64,000 bases of DNA from assembly GCA_900554515.1 (NCBI GenBank), contig USHN01000004.1:1-64000 (forward strand). The letters run 5' to 3'. The stretch is from an uncultured Acidaminococcus sp. Its GTDB lineage: Bacteria; Bacillota; Negativicutes; Acidaminococcales; Acidaminococcaceae. This document shows positions 40,559-49,480 of the stretch, piece by piece. A program made the translations under genes and the position numbers. The notes under the pieces are model-generated. The model made no database searches and was not told where the DNA came from. It saw nothing but the letters and a program-made list of their open reading frames with translations. Position 1 is the stretch's first letter, and every line of letters begins with the position of its first letter.

Positions 40559-42952
40559 ATGGATAAATCCAAAACCTATTTGTTGTGGTTTGATCAGCTG
40601 GAAAGAAAAGATGTGGATATTGTAGGCGGAAAATCTTCTTCTCTCGGAGAAATGACGTCTAAAACCGATGTGCCCGTTCCTTACGGGTTTGCGACTACGG
40701 CGTATGCCTACCGGTACTTCATGAAGGAAACCGGGCTGGAAAGCAAAATGCGCAGCCTCCTTGCCGGCCTGACAGATGTGGAAAACAGCGAGCAGTTAAG
40801 CACCGTATGCCGGCAACTGCGGGAAGCCATTATGGCACAGGAAATGCCCCAGGATCTGCAGGAAGCCATCCGCGGCGCCTATGGGGAACTGGCACAAAAA
40901 ATGAACGTACCAGAACCGTATGTAGCTGTGCGTTCCAGCGCTACGGCAGAAGATTTGCCGGATGCCAGCTTTGCCGGGCAGCAGGATACCTACCTGAATG
41001 TCCAGGGCGCAGAGTCCGTGATTGCTAAAGTCAAAGAATGCTATGCCTCCTGCTTTACCGACAGAGCTGTATATTACCGTGAGAAACAGGGCTATGACCA
41101 TATGTCCCTGGCCTTGTCTGTTGCCGTGCAGATGATGGTCTTTTCCAAGGCTTCCGGGGTTATGTTTACCGTCAACGTGGCTAACGGCGACGATAAAAAT
41201 ATTATGATCGAAGGAGCCTACGGACTGGGCGAATATGTAGTCGGCGGCATTGTCACCCCGGACAGCTACATCGTTTCCAAAAAAGACATGAAGATCCTGT
41301 CTGCTACGGTGAATGAACAGGATGTCATGCTGGTTCGCAAACAGGGTGGGGACACGAAAGAAGTTCCTGTGCCGGAAGCAGACCGGAAACGCCAGACCCT
41401 TTCCAATGAGCAGATTCTGGAGCTGGCAGGCTATGCCAAGAAGATTGAAGCTCATTATGGCTGCTATATGGATATGGAATGGGGCATTGATGAACGGGAT
41501 GGCAATATCTGGATTCTCCAGGCACGGCCAGAAACGGTTTGGTCCCGCAGAAATAAAGAAAAGAAACAGGCAGCAGAAAACCAGAACGGTGTCAGCAGCA
41601 AGACCGCCAAAGTCCTGATTAAAGGATTGCCGGCCAGCCCGGGCATGGGCTACGGGAAAGTCCATGTCATCCGGGATCCGAAAGACATTGATGCCTTTAA
41701 AGACGGGGAAATTCTGGTAACGGAAATGACGGCGCCCGACTGGGTACCGGCTATGAAAAAAGCCCAGGCGATTGTTACCGACAGCGGCGGAATGACATGC
41801 CACGCTTCCATCGTCAGCCGGGAACTGGGCATTCCCTGTATCGTAGGAACCAAGAGCCGGGGCCAGGCGGCTACGGATCTTTTGATGGATGGAGAAGAAG
41901 TAACGGTGGACGCCAGCAACGGCGTTGTCTTTGCCGGCAATCTCCAGGTGAAAAAGGCGGAAGCAGCCGCTGCTCCCCAGCAGACGGTGGTAGCAGAAGA
42001 AACCTTCCCGGTCACCGGCACCAAGATCTATATGAATCTGGGGGATCCGGACCTGGCAGAAAAATACAGCAAACTTCCTTGTGACGGCATTGGGCTCATG
42101 CGGGAAGAATTTATCTGGACCACCTATATTCATGAACATCCGCTGTATCTGATTAAGACGGGTCATCCGGAAAAAGTGGTGGATGCCCTGGCAGAAGGAT
42201 TCCGCAAAGTCTGCTCGGCGATGGCACCCCGGCCTGTAACACTGCGCTTCAGTGACTTCAAATCCACGGAATACCGGGATTTAAAAGGCGGGGACGAATT
42301 TGAACCCCATGAATCCAGTGATCTGTTAGGTTGGAGAGGTGCTTCCCGTTACTACGATCCCAAATATACCGAAGCTTTCCGTCTGGAAATCCAGGCAGTG
42401 CGGAAAGTGCGGGAAGAATACGGGCTGAAAAACCTGAACGTTATGATTCCGTTCTGCCGCACCGTGGAAGAAGCCCGGAAGGTTGTGGAAATCATGGCGG
42501 AGGAAGGCCTGCACAGAGGGCCGGACTTTAAAGTATGGCTGATGGCGGAAATCCCGGCCAATATCATCCTGGCAGATCAGTTTAACCAGTTTGTGGATGG
42601 GTATTCCATCGGCTCCAATGATCTGACCATGCTGACCTTGGGGTGCGACCGGAATAACGACGGGATCGCCCACCTGTTTGATGAACGGAATCTGGCCGTG
42701 CAGCGGTCCATCCGTCACCTCATTGAAGTGGCCCACAAAGACGGCAAGACCGTTTCTTTGTGCGGGCAGGCTGCCAGCGTATATCCTGCGTTTGCGGAAT
42801 TTTTGGTGCAAAGCGGCATTGACAGCATGAGCGTGAACCCCGATGCCGTGAAGTTTACCAAGAAAATGGTCGCCCAGGTGGAACAGCGGATTATTCTGGA
42901 CAAACTGACCGGACGGGGCCGGAATCTCCATGATGACCTGCTAGCCTGGTAA
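40559..42952 (+). CDS. ppsA: Phosphoenolpyruvate synthase (pyruvate, water dikinase)
   Basis: 797 residues. It makes PEP from pyruvate and ATP for gluconeogenesis. The N-terminal ATP-grasp domain (VAVRSSATAEDLPDASFAGQ) is followed by the swivelling phosphohistidine domain with H415 in GGMTCHASIVSRELGIP and the C-terminal PEP/pyruvate TIM barrel with GSNDLTMLTLG and the catalytic cysteine in VSLCGQ. The pattern is that of PpsA rather than pyruvate, phosphate dikinase. AAGGAG precedes ATG. Its transcription and activity are probably controlled by the two genes that follow. Confidence 0.95.
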   Translation: MDKSKTYLLWFDQLERKDVDIVGGKSSSLGEMTSKTDVPVPYGFATTAYAYRYFMKETGLESKMRSLLAGLTDVENSEQLSTVCRQLREAIMAQEMPQDLQEAIRGAYGELAQKMNVPEPYVAVRSSATAEDLPDASFAGQQDTYLNVQGAESVIAKVKECYASCFTDRAVYYREKQGYDHMSLALSVAVQMMVFSKASGVMFTVNVANGDDKNIMIEGAYGLGEYVVGGIVTPDSYIVSKKDMKILSATVNEQDVMLVRKQGGDTKEVPVPEADRKRQTLSNEQILELAGYAKKIEAHYGCYMDMEWGIDERDGNIWILQARPETVWSRRNKEKKQAAENQNGVSSKTAKVLIKGLPASPGMGYGKVHVIRDPKDIDAFKDGEILVTEMTAPDWVPAMKKAQAIVTDSGGMTCHASIVSRELGIPCIVGTKSRGQAATDLLMDGEEVTVDASNGVVFAGNLQVKKAEAAAAPQQTVVAEETFPVTGTKIYMNLGDPDLAEKYSKLPCDGIGLMREEFIWTTYIHEHPLYLIKTGHPEKVVDALAEGFRKVCSAMAPRPVTLRFSDFKSTEYRDLKGGDEFEPHESSDLLGWRGASRYYDPKYTEAFRLEIQAVRKVREEYGLKNLNVMIPFCRTVEEARKVVEIMAEEGLHRGPDFKVWLMAEIPANIILADQFNQFVDGYSIGSNDLTMLTLGCDRNNDGIAHLFDERNLAVQRSIRHLIEVAHKDGKTVSLCGQAASVYPAFAEFLVQSGIDSMSVNPDAVKFTKKMVAQVEQRIILDKLTGRGRNLHDDLLAW

Positions 42953-42964
42953 AAAATACAGTAC

Positions 42965-43003
42965 AAACAGGGATACCTGCATTTGCAAGTGTCCCTGTTT
43001 TCT
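42965..43003 (+). terminator. Terminator after ppsA
   Basis: AAACAGGGATAC pairs with GTGTCCCTGTTT (one mismatch), followed by TTCTTC. It overlaps the promoter of the next gene. Confidence 0.8.
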
Positions 43004-43011
43004 TCTATAAT
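42983..43011 (+). promoter_or_regulatory. Promoter of the ccpN-ppsR pair
   Basis: TTGCAA (42983-42988), 17 bases, TATAAT (43006-43011). It starts inside the ppsA terminator hairpin. Confidence 0.75.
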
Positions 43012-43050
43012 GGAGCTGGTAAGTAACGGCGCCCGAAAGGAGAAAGGCCT

Positions 43051-43707
43051 ATGCCTCTGAGTGCAAGACAACAAAAAATTGCGGAAATCGTCCGGCAGAC
43101 CGGGTTTATCACGGGCCAGCAGATTGCCGACGCTTTGGGACTGACCCGGGCCGCACTCCGTTCGGATCTTGCTATTTTGACCATGAGCGGCGTCCTGGAT
43201 GCCCGGCCCCGGGTGGGCTACTATTACACGGGGAAAAATACCCTGGGAATGCTCCAGGAAGAGTTATCTTCCATAACGGTGGAAGATATTAGATCCGTAC
43301 CCATCGTGGTTAGTGGGGACAAAAACGCCTATGATGCAGCAGTGACCATGTTTCTGGAAGATGTGGGGACGCTTTTTGTGGTAGAAGGCACAGAAGGGCT
43401 TCTGCAGGGGGTGATTTCCCGCAAAGACCTGCTGAAAGCCGCCATGAACCCCGGCACTGATCTGCACGCCCTGCCGGTGGTGATGGTCATGACACCGCTG
43501 AGCAAAATCGTGACCATATCGCCGGAAGAACCGGCAGCAGCGGCTGCCAGACGTTTGATTGATAACGAAATTGACTGCCTGCCCGTTGTCACCGTACTGG
43601 AAAAACAGCCTAAAAAGCTGAAAGTAGTGGGACGAGTGACGAAGACCAATATAACCCGTCTTTTGGCGGAACTGGCAGAAGGAAAGGGAGGGACTTATCA
43701 TAGCTAA
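43051..43707 (+). CDS. ccpN: CcpN-like transcriptional repressor (helix-turn-helix plus two CBS domains)
   Basis: 218 residues. An N-terminal winged helix (ARQQKIAEIVRQTGFITGQQ, then DALGLTRAALRSDL) is followed by two CBS domains (about 80-130 and 145-205), which sense adenine nucleotides. In Bacillus, CcpN represses gluconeogenic genes and is encoded next to the PpsR homologue, as here. The position directly after ppsA supports control of that gene. The stop is followed within 8 bases by the ppsR frame. Confidence 0.88.
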   Translation: MPLSARQQKIAEIVRQTGFITGQQIADALGLTRAALRSDLAILTMSGVLDARPRVGYYYTGKNTLGMLQEELSSITVEDIRSVPIVVSGDKNAYDAAVTMFLEDVGTLFVVEGTEGLLQGVISRKDLLKAAMNPGTDLHALPVVMVMTPLSKIVTISPEEPAAAAARRLIDNEIDCLPVVTVLEKQPKKLKVVGRVTKTNITRLLAELAEGKGGTYHS

Positions 43708-43714
43708 TGCATCT

Positions 43715-44521
43715 GTGATTTATGCCATTTCAGATTCCATCGGAGAAACCTCGGAATCCGTGGTGAAGGCAACCACCAGCCAGTTTACGGAGGAAAAATT
43801 TGAAATTGTCCGGGTTCCTTATGTAAAAAACGTGGAACAGGTGGAAAAAATTCTGCAGGAAGCCAAAGCGCAGAATGCGGTGGTGTGTTATACGATTGTT
43901 TCTCCGAAAATGCGGGAAGCGGTGGCGGCTAAGGCCATGGAACTGGACGTGGAAGTGGTGGATATTCTGGGGCCGGTCTTAAAGGCCATTGAAAAAACGT
44001 CGGGCCTCTTGCCTAAAAACCAGCCGGGCTTGATTCATGCACTGGATCATGAGTATTTCAAACGGGTGGCTGCCGTAGAGTTTGCCATTAAATACGACGA
44101 CGGCAAAAATCCCTGGGGCCTTACGAAAGCAGACCTGGTGATTATCGGTGTATCCCGTACCAGCAAGACGCCGCTGTCCATGTACCTGGCCAATAAGCAG
44201 CTGAAAGTAGCCAATGTGCCTCTTGTTCCGGAGATTCCGCCCCCGGAGGAACTGTTTAAGGTGCCCAGCAGCCGAATTATCGGTTTGCTCATTGATCCCC
44301 ATAAGCTGAACGAAATCCGTATTGCCCGGTTAAAAGCCATGGGCCTTACCGACGGCGCCAATTATGCGGACATTCGCCGGATTCAGGAAGAACTGGAATA
44401 TGCCCGATCTGTCATGCAGCGGCTGCACTGCATGATTATCAACGTATCCGAGCGGGCCATTGAGGAAACTGCCAGCCTGATTTTGGAATATCTGCGCAAA
44501 CGTTTCGATTACGAATATTAA
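43715..44521 (+). CDS. ppsR: PEP synthase/PPDK regulatory protein: bifunctional serine/threonine kinase and phosphorylase (DUF299)
   Basis: 268 residues from GTG 43715. The N-terminal IYAISDSIGETSESVVKA and the P-loop-like GVSRTSKTPLSMYLA (about 145-159) define the family. It switches PEP synthase off by ADP-dependent phosphorylation and on again by phosphate-dependent removal. No ATG or well-placed GTG/TTG exists: the strong GGAGGG (43687-43692) points to ATC 43697 or ATA 43700, otherwise GTG 43715 would be used by re-initiation after the ccpN stop. Function is supported by ppsA upstream. Confidence 0.9.
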   Translation: MIYAISDSIGETSESVVKATTSQFTEEKFEIVRVPYVKNVEQVEKILQEAKAQNAVVCYTIVSPKMREAVAAKAMELDVEVVDILGPVLKAIEKTSGLLPKNQPGLIHALDHEYFKRVAAVEFAIKYDDGKNPWGLTKADLVIIGVSRTSKTPLSMYLANKQLKVANVPLVPEIPPPEELFKVPSSRIIGLLIDPHKLNEIRIARLKAMGLTDGANYADIRRIQEELEYARSVMQRLHCMIINVSERAIEETASLILEYLRKRFDYEY

Positions 44522-44535
44522 ACTTGCCTTTCCAA

Positions 44536-44574
44536 GGAGAGAATTTCTGCGATAGCAGGAATTCTCTCTCTTTT
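44536..44574 (+). terminator. Terminator after ppsR
   Basis: GGAGAGAATTTCTGC pairs with GCAGGAATTCTCTC around GATA, then TCTTTTG. Confidence 0.85.
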
Positions 44575-44614
44575 GTCGAATAGTAAAGATATCGCAGCAA
44601 GAGAGGGATAATCC

Positions 44615-46426
44615 ATGGATAACCGCAAAGAAGACTATGTAAATTTCAAAGAGCAGGTCCGACAGGCCGCGGACATTGTAAGTATTGTGGCGGAAACTGT
44701 GGATTTGAAAAAACGGGGCAGCCGGTATTGGGGGTGCTGTCCTTTTCATGGGGAGAAAACCCCTTCTTTTACCGTGGACCCGGTGAAGGGATTGTTTCAT
44801 TGTTTCGGCTGCGGCGCAGGGGGCGATGTGTTTTCTTATGTGATGCGCCGGGATCATGTGGAGTTTTTTGAGGCGTTAAAGACGCTGGCAGAAAAATATG
44901 GGATTCCTGTCCCCGAGCGGGAAAAATCTGCCAAGGAACTGGCGTGGGAAAAAGAAACCAAGTCCGTATACCAGGCTAACGAACTGGCTGATCGTTTCTT
45001 TCATGCCTGCCTGACCCGTACCCAGTATGGAAAACAGGGGATTGCCTATTTGGCAGGGCGGGGCATCGGAGCGGATATTATCGAATCTTTTACCCTGGGC
45101 ATGGCTCCGCCGGATTTTACGACGCTCCATACGAACCTGGAAAAACGGGGCGTGGCAGAAGAAACGCTGGTGAAAGCGGGGCTTGTGAACCGGAGAAATT
45201 CCGGAAACGGGGTCTACGATAAATTCCGGGCCAGGATTATGATTCCCATTAAGGATCCCCGGGGCCGGGTGGTAGGCTTTACGGGACGGATTCTCCATGC
45301 GGAGGATTCCCCGGCCAAATATATGAATACCGGAGAAACACCTTGGTTTCACAAAGGAAAATTGCTTTTTGGCCTGGACCGGGCGATGGGTGAAATCCGC
45401 AAACGAGGCCAGGCCCTGGTGGTAGAAGGGCATATGGATGCCATCAGCCTGCACGCAGCGGGGATTACCTGGACCGTGGCCTCCATGGGAACCGCTTTCA
45501 CAGAATACCAGGCAACGCTGTTGAAACGCCTGGCGCCGGAAGTGATTTTTTGCTTTGACAGCGATACCGCAGGAAAAAATGCAGCCATGCGGGCGATACC
45601 ACTGGCCCTTAAAGCCGGCCTGCAATGCCGGGTCATGCATGTGACAGATGGCAAGGACCCCGATGAGTTTATCCGCAAGGAAGGCCGGGAAGCCTTTGAA
45701 ACGCTGGTGAAAAATGCCAAGACGGGCATTGATTACGAAGTGGATACGGTGCTTGCGGTGGAAGATACGGATACCCTTTCCGGCAAGGTGGCCGTGGTGG
45801 CAAAGGTCCTGCCGTTTTTTAAGGATTGTACCAGTGACGTGGAAGTGGGAGAACGGATTCGGGATCTTGCCCGGCGGCTTTCCATCGATGAAGGGATGAT
45901 TCAGAGCGAGTACCGCAAGCTGCTCCGGGGTGATGGAAAGAGCACCTTTAATCCGGAGTGGCTGCTGCAGAAAAAAATGCAGTCGGTCAGCCCCACGGAG
46001 CAGGCAGAGCGGCTGGTGCTGCGGGCATTTTTAGAAAGAATCCCGCCCCAGCCCGGGCAGGAAGGGATTGCCCATGTAGATTCCTTTACGGTAAAAGAGC
46101 GGCAGGAGATTTTTCAGCAGTTACTTTTGCTGCTAAAGGAGGGGCGGTATCAGGATCCCCGGGATTTATTCGCTGTACTTAGCGAACCGGCCCAGGAGGA
46201 ACTGGTACAGATACTCCGTCTTAACGTGCAGCGGTCAACGCTTCCGGTAATCCTGGCGGACTGCCTCCGGCGTATGGAGATCGGGGCGCTGGAAAAGGAA
46301 TATGAGCGGCATAGTCAGCTGGCTGGGCAGTATGAAAAAGAAGGAAATGAAAAATTTTTGCAGGAATTAGCAGAATGTCATCGAATAAAAATGGAGATAG
46401 GAAAATTATCCACACAAGGCGGATGA
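44615..46426 (+). CDS. dnaG: DNA primase
   Basis: 603 residues. The CHC2 zinc finger has C42, H45, C63 and C66 (CPFHGEK and CFGCGAGG). The catalytic core with the Toprim signature VVEGHMDAISL follows at about residues 260-340, then the C-terminal helicase-interaction domain. It makes RNA primers for replication. The ribosome site AGAGAGGG is moderate. It precedes rpoD by 48 bases, the old macromolecular-synthesis arrangement (here without rpsU in front). Confidence 0.97.
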   Translation: MDNRKEDYVNFKEQVRQAADIVSIVAETVDLKKRGSRYWGCCPFHGEKTPSFTVDPVKGLFHCFGCGAGGDVFSYVMRRDHVEFFEALKTLAEKYGIPVPEREKSAKELAWEKETKSVYQANELADRFFHACLTRTQYGKQGIAYLAGRGIGADIIESFTLGMAPPDFTTLHTNLEKRGVAEETLVKAGLVNRRNSGNGVYDKFRARIMIPIKDPRGRVVGFTGRILHAEDSPAKYMNTGETPWFHKGKLLFGLDRAMGEIRKRGQALVVEGHMDAISLHAAGITWTVASMGTAFTEYQATLLKRLAPEVIFCFDSDTAGKNAAMRAIPLALKAGLQCRVMHVTDGKDPDEFIRKEGREAFETLVKNAKTGIDYEVDTVLAVEDTDTLSGKVAVVAKVLPFFKDCTSDVEVGERIRDLARRLSIDEGMIQSEYRKLLRGDGKSTFNPEWLLQKKMQSVSPTEQAERLVLRAFLERIPPQPGQEGIAHVDSFTVKERQEIFQQLLLLLKEGRYQDPRDLFAVLSEPAQEELVQILRLNVQRSTLPVILADCLRRMEIGALEKEYERHSQLAGQYEKEGNEKFLQELAECHRIKMEIGKLSTQGG

Positions 46427-46474
46427 CGGGGCAGGGGCTATGCCTCTTATTTGCTGGAAAGGAGGGGACGCCCC

Positions 46475-48235
46475 ATGGCAGATAAAAAACAAAGCAATGC
46501 GGAACCCAAGCTGGATGAAACGATTATGCAAGAGCCTGTCAATCCGGCAGCGGAAGAAAAAGTAAAGGCGGTTCCAAAAAAGAAGAAAGCGGCTAAGACT
46601 GCGGGGAAGGCGGGAAAAACAACGGAAACCCTGGATATACAAGACAAAGACAAGCCAAAGACTGCGGCGGAATATCTGGCCGAATTTGAAGCGCTGGCCA
46701 AAAAGAATAAAGGCGTTCTCACCTATAAGGAAATTCAGGACCGGCTGCAAAACGTGGATACGGTCTCTGTGGATGAAATGGATGCCATTTATTCCAAACT
46801 GGCAGAAAAAAATATTGAGGTCATTGACGATGGTTCTGAGGATGAGGAACCGGAAACCATTGATGAGGAAGACCTGAAGGTGGAAGAGCCGGAGCTCAAT
46901 AACCTGTCCGTCCCGGAAGGGGTTATTGTGGACGATCCGGTGCGCATGTACTTGAAAGAAATCGGCCGGGTGCCTCTATTAACCGGGGATGATGAAATTA
47001 AGCTGGCTAAGCGGGCGGATAAAGGCAATCAGGCAAAAGCTATCTTAAAAGGCGAAAAGCCCGAAAGCACCCCTGCGCCTATCAATAAACGCCTTTCCAT
47101 GGCAAAACTGCTGGATCAGGCTGATGCTATGCTGGCGGAGGAAAGCCGCTGGGCCGATGACCGCAGCGTTTCCATTACCTATCGGCATGCCCAGGAAATG
47201 CTGGGAGAGGATCACACCGTCGAATTTGCCCAGTATCAGCAGCTGATCAAAGCCTTTACCATGGACGAAAAAAAGCGGCTGCACCGGCTGGTTCAGGAAA
47301 ATCATCTTAAGATTTCCCCAGCTCCAAAAGATACGGCCGTAAAGCCTGTGGAAGAAGTGGATATTAACCACCTGGCTACACTGCAGGAACTGCTGAGCGT
47401 GGTGAAAGAAAAAGCGGCCCACCAAAAATCAGATGAAGTCCTGCAGCAGCGGATTGAAGAAACCGAAAAACAGTTTACCCGCCTGTTGCACCGGCTGGAA
47501 ACCTGCGGGGACAATGCGAAAAAATCCTTGTCCGAAGCCAACCTCCGGCTGGTGGTCAGCATTGCCAAACGGTACGTGGGACGGGGCATGCTGTTCCTGG
47601 ATTTGATTCAGGAAGGCAACCTGGGGCTCATCAAGGCCGTGGAAAAATTTGATTATAGCAAGGGCTTTAAATTCAGTACCTATGCGACGTGGTGGATCCG
47701 CCAGGCCATTACCCGTGCCATTGCAGATCAGGCTCGTACCATCCGTATTCCAGTGCATATGGTGGAAACCATTAATAAACTGGTGCGTGTGTCCCGGCAG
47801 CTGTTGCAGGAACTGGGACGGGAACCCACCCCGGAAGAAATCGCCAAGGAAATGGATGTACCTGTGGAACGGGTACGGGAAATCCAAAAGATTGCCCAGG
47901 AACCTGTTTCCCTGGAAACACCGATTGGGGAAGAAGAAGATTCCCATCTGGGCGATTTCATTGAAGACCAGGAAGCCCCCTCGCCGGCAGACGCAGCCAG
48001 CTATACCTTGCTCCAGGAACAACTGGGGAAAGTCTTGCAGGAACATTTAAGTACCCGGGAACGCCGGGTATTGGAATTGCGCTTTGGCCTGATGGACGGG
48101 CGGACCCGTACCCTGGAAGAAGTGGGGCAGTATTTTGGCGTGACGAGAGAGCGGATTCGCCAGATTGAAGCTAAGGCCCTGCGGAAGCTGCGGAGCCCGA
48201 AACGGAGCAAACCCTTGAAAGAATTTCTGGAGTAA
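46475..48235 (+). CDS. rpoD: RNA polymerase primary sigma factor (RpoD/SigA)
   Basis: 586 residues from ATG 46475 (AAAGGAGGGG 7 bases upstream). A lysine-rich N-terminal extension and region 1.1 are followed by region 1.2 (DDPVRMYLKEIGRVPLL), a non-conserved insert of about 150 residues, region 2 (about 355-430, with GLIKAVEKFDYSKGFKFSTY and WWIRQAI), region 3 and region 4.2 (TLEEVGQYFGVTRERIRQIE). It recognises the TTGACA/TATAAT promoters seen throughout the window. Confidence 0.97.
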   Translation: MADKKQSNAEPKLDETIMQEPVNPAAEEKVKAVPKKKKAAKTAGKAGKTTETLDIQDKDKPKTAAEYLAEFEALAKKNKGVLTYKEIQDRLQNVDTVSVDEMDAIYSKLAEKNIEVIDDGSEDEEPETIDEEDLKVEEPELNNLSVPEGVIVDDPVRMYLKEIGRVPLLTGDDEIKLAKRADKGNQAKAILKGEKPESTPAPINKRLSMAKLLDQADAMLAEESRWADDRSVSITYRHAQEMLGEDHTVEFAQYQQLIKAFTMDEKKRLHRLVQENHLKISPAPKDTAVKPVEEVDINHLATLQELLSVVKEKAAHQKSDEVLQQRIEETEKQFTRLLHRLETCGDNAKKSLSEANLRLVVSIAKRYVGRGMLFLDLIQEGNLGLIKAVEKFDYSKGFKFSTYATWWIRQAITRAIADQARTIRIPVHMVETINKLVRVSRQLLQELGREPTPEEIAKEMDVPVERVREIQKIAQEPVSLETPIGEEEDSHLGDFIEDQEAPSPADAASYTLLQEQLGKVLQEHLSTRERRVLELRFGLMDGRTRTLEEVGQYFGVTRERIRQIEAKALRKLRSPKRSKPLKEFLE

Positions 48236-48265
48236 TTGACAGTACGAAGGTATTTGTACTATAAT
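48236..48265 (+). promoter_or_regulatory. Promoter of the CAU tRNA gene
   Basis: TTGACA (48236-48241), 18 bases, TATAAT (48260-48265): consensus hexamers, 10 bases before the tRNA. Confidence 0.85.
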
Positions 48266-48275
48266 TTATTGCATT

Positions 48276-48350
48276 GGGCCCATAGCTCAGCGGTAGAGCC
48301 CCCGGCTCATAACCGGTTGGTCCTTGGTTCGAACCCAAGTGGGCCCACCA
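48276..48350 (+). tRNA. tRNA-Met (CAT), elongator type; tRNA-Ile2 not excluded
   Basis: A 75-nt cloverleaf: acceptor GGGCCCA/TGGGCCC, anticodon stem CCGG/CCGG around CTCATAA with anticodon CAT, T arm TTGGTTCGAACCCAA, encoded CCA. It has no initiator features (no C1-A72 mismatch, no three G-C pairs at the anticodon stem). A CAU anticodon modified to lysidine would read AUA, so Ile2 is the alternative. Confidence 0.85.
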
Positions 48351-48360
48351 CTAATTAACA

Positions 48361-48414
48361 AAAAGACTCCTATCTGTGTAGCTATAACAAGCTATGCAGA
48401 TGGGAGTCTTTTTT
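48361..48414 (+). terminator. Terminator after the CAU tRNA
   Basis: AAAAGACTCC and ATCTG pair with CAGAT and GGAGTCTTTT, with an inner TAGC/GCTA helix, followed by T6. Confidence 0.85.
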
Positions 48415-48441
48415 GCTATCAAGTGATATCTTTTTGCTGTA

Positions 48442-49326
48442 CTACATATCCAGACATTTCTTTTCTTTTAGGCATACCTTGGGGGACCGTTTATCCAGGC
48501 GGCTATCCAGGAACATGCCCAGTAGAATAATAGACAGGCCCAGCAGCACCATGGGACTGGGGATGAGCTGCAGGAAAAGGGCCACCCACAATGGGCCCAG
48601 AATCATTTCCCACAGGGCCAGCAGGGAGGCTTTTTGGGCGGAAATTTTTTGAACGCCCAGGTTATACAGCCCATACCCAGCGGCGACCTGGACGATACCC
48701 AGCAGCAGCATAAGACCCCACTGCCTGCCTGTCATGAGAGGCAGCGCCATACGGGAGGAGGGAAAGAGAGAAAACACCACGAAAGCGGTTACGGCGTTGC
48801 CCAGGGCCGTGATGCCAAGGGCATTGCTCTTCGTTACTTTTTTGGAGAAAATACTCATGCCGGCAAAGAAAATTCCTTCTGTCAGGGCAATGGCATTGCC
48901 CATCGGGTGGGAATCCCCGCTGCCCCCGGACAGCATAAAACACACTACGCCTGTCATGATAACGAGAACGGGCAGAAAAGATTTTACCGGGAAACGGCGG
49001 CTTTGCAGGCAGGTCAGAAAAAAGAGCCAGGCGGTAGCCGTATATTGCATGCCGACGGCAATAACGGCTGTCGTTAACGACAGGGAAACAATCACACTGA
49101 GGCAGAGGGCGCAGTAGCAAATGGTATAGAGCACTAAGTACCGGTTCCAAAAGATTTCTTTAGGGCGCAGAAAGGGGAGCAGGACAATTCCTGCAATCAA
49201 AGACCTGAGGGCGCAGATCAAAAAGGGATCCAGCGCCAGATATTTCACCAGGGGAGAATTTAAACTCCAGCACAGAGCGCCTAAAAAAACCAGAAGTTTG
49301 CCGGATACAGGGAGCGATCGCAACAT
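48442..49326 (-). CDS. EamA/DMT-family transporter
   Basis: 294 residues from ATG 49326 (AAAGGA 8 bases upstream), with ten predicted membrane helices in two EamA repeats (GALCWSLNSPLVKYLALDPF and GNAIALTEGIFFAGMSIFSK). Members export amino acids or other metabolites. The start at 49326 gives a protein of normal size; a longer frame upstream lacks a plausible ribosome site. It is divergent from the TetR-type regulator and may be one of its targets because both share the intergenic palindrome. Confidence 0.85.
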   Translation of the reverse strand: MLRSLPVSGKLLVFLGALCWSLNSPLVKYLALDPFLICALRSLIAGIVLLPFLRPKEIFWNRYLVLYTICYCALCLSVIVSLSLTTAVIAVGMQYTATAWLFFLTCLQSRRFPVKSFLPVLVIMTGVVCFMLSGGSGDSHPMGNAIALTEGIFFAGMSIFSKKVTKSNALGITALGNAVTAFVVFSLFPSSRMALPLMTGRQWGLMLLLGIVQVAAGYGLYNLGVQKISAQKASLLALWEMILGPLWVALFLQLIPSPMVLLGLSIILLGMFLDSRLDKRSPKVCLKEKKCLDM

Positions 49327-49353
49327 GGTGAGGGTTCCTTTCAAAAAAAGTAC

Positions 49354-49390
49354 TTGACAGGTAATCACAGTTAAAATATAATCATGATTA
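49354..49390 (+). promoter_or_regulatory. Consensus promoter with overlapping palindrome, upstream of the TetR-type gene
   Basis: TTGACA (49354-49359), exactly 17 bases, TATAAT (49377-49382). The perfect 12-bp palindrome TAATCATGATTA (49379-49390) overlaps the -10 and start site, so the regulator encoded 90 bases downstream probably binds here. Confidence 0.7.
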
Positions 49391-49480
49391 GAAATTAGCT
49401 TTATTATAAAAGCGGCGCCCAAAATTGTCAATGGATTTCCTGCCAGGAGTGCAGGACGGTGAACAGGAGGTGGTATCGAC

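Noticed and set aside
40796..42166. A 456-codon open frame on the minus strand
   Set aside because: It is fully antisense to ppsA and has shadow composition with no recognisable domain.
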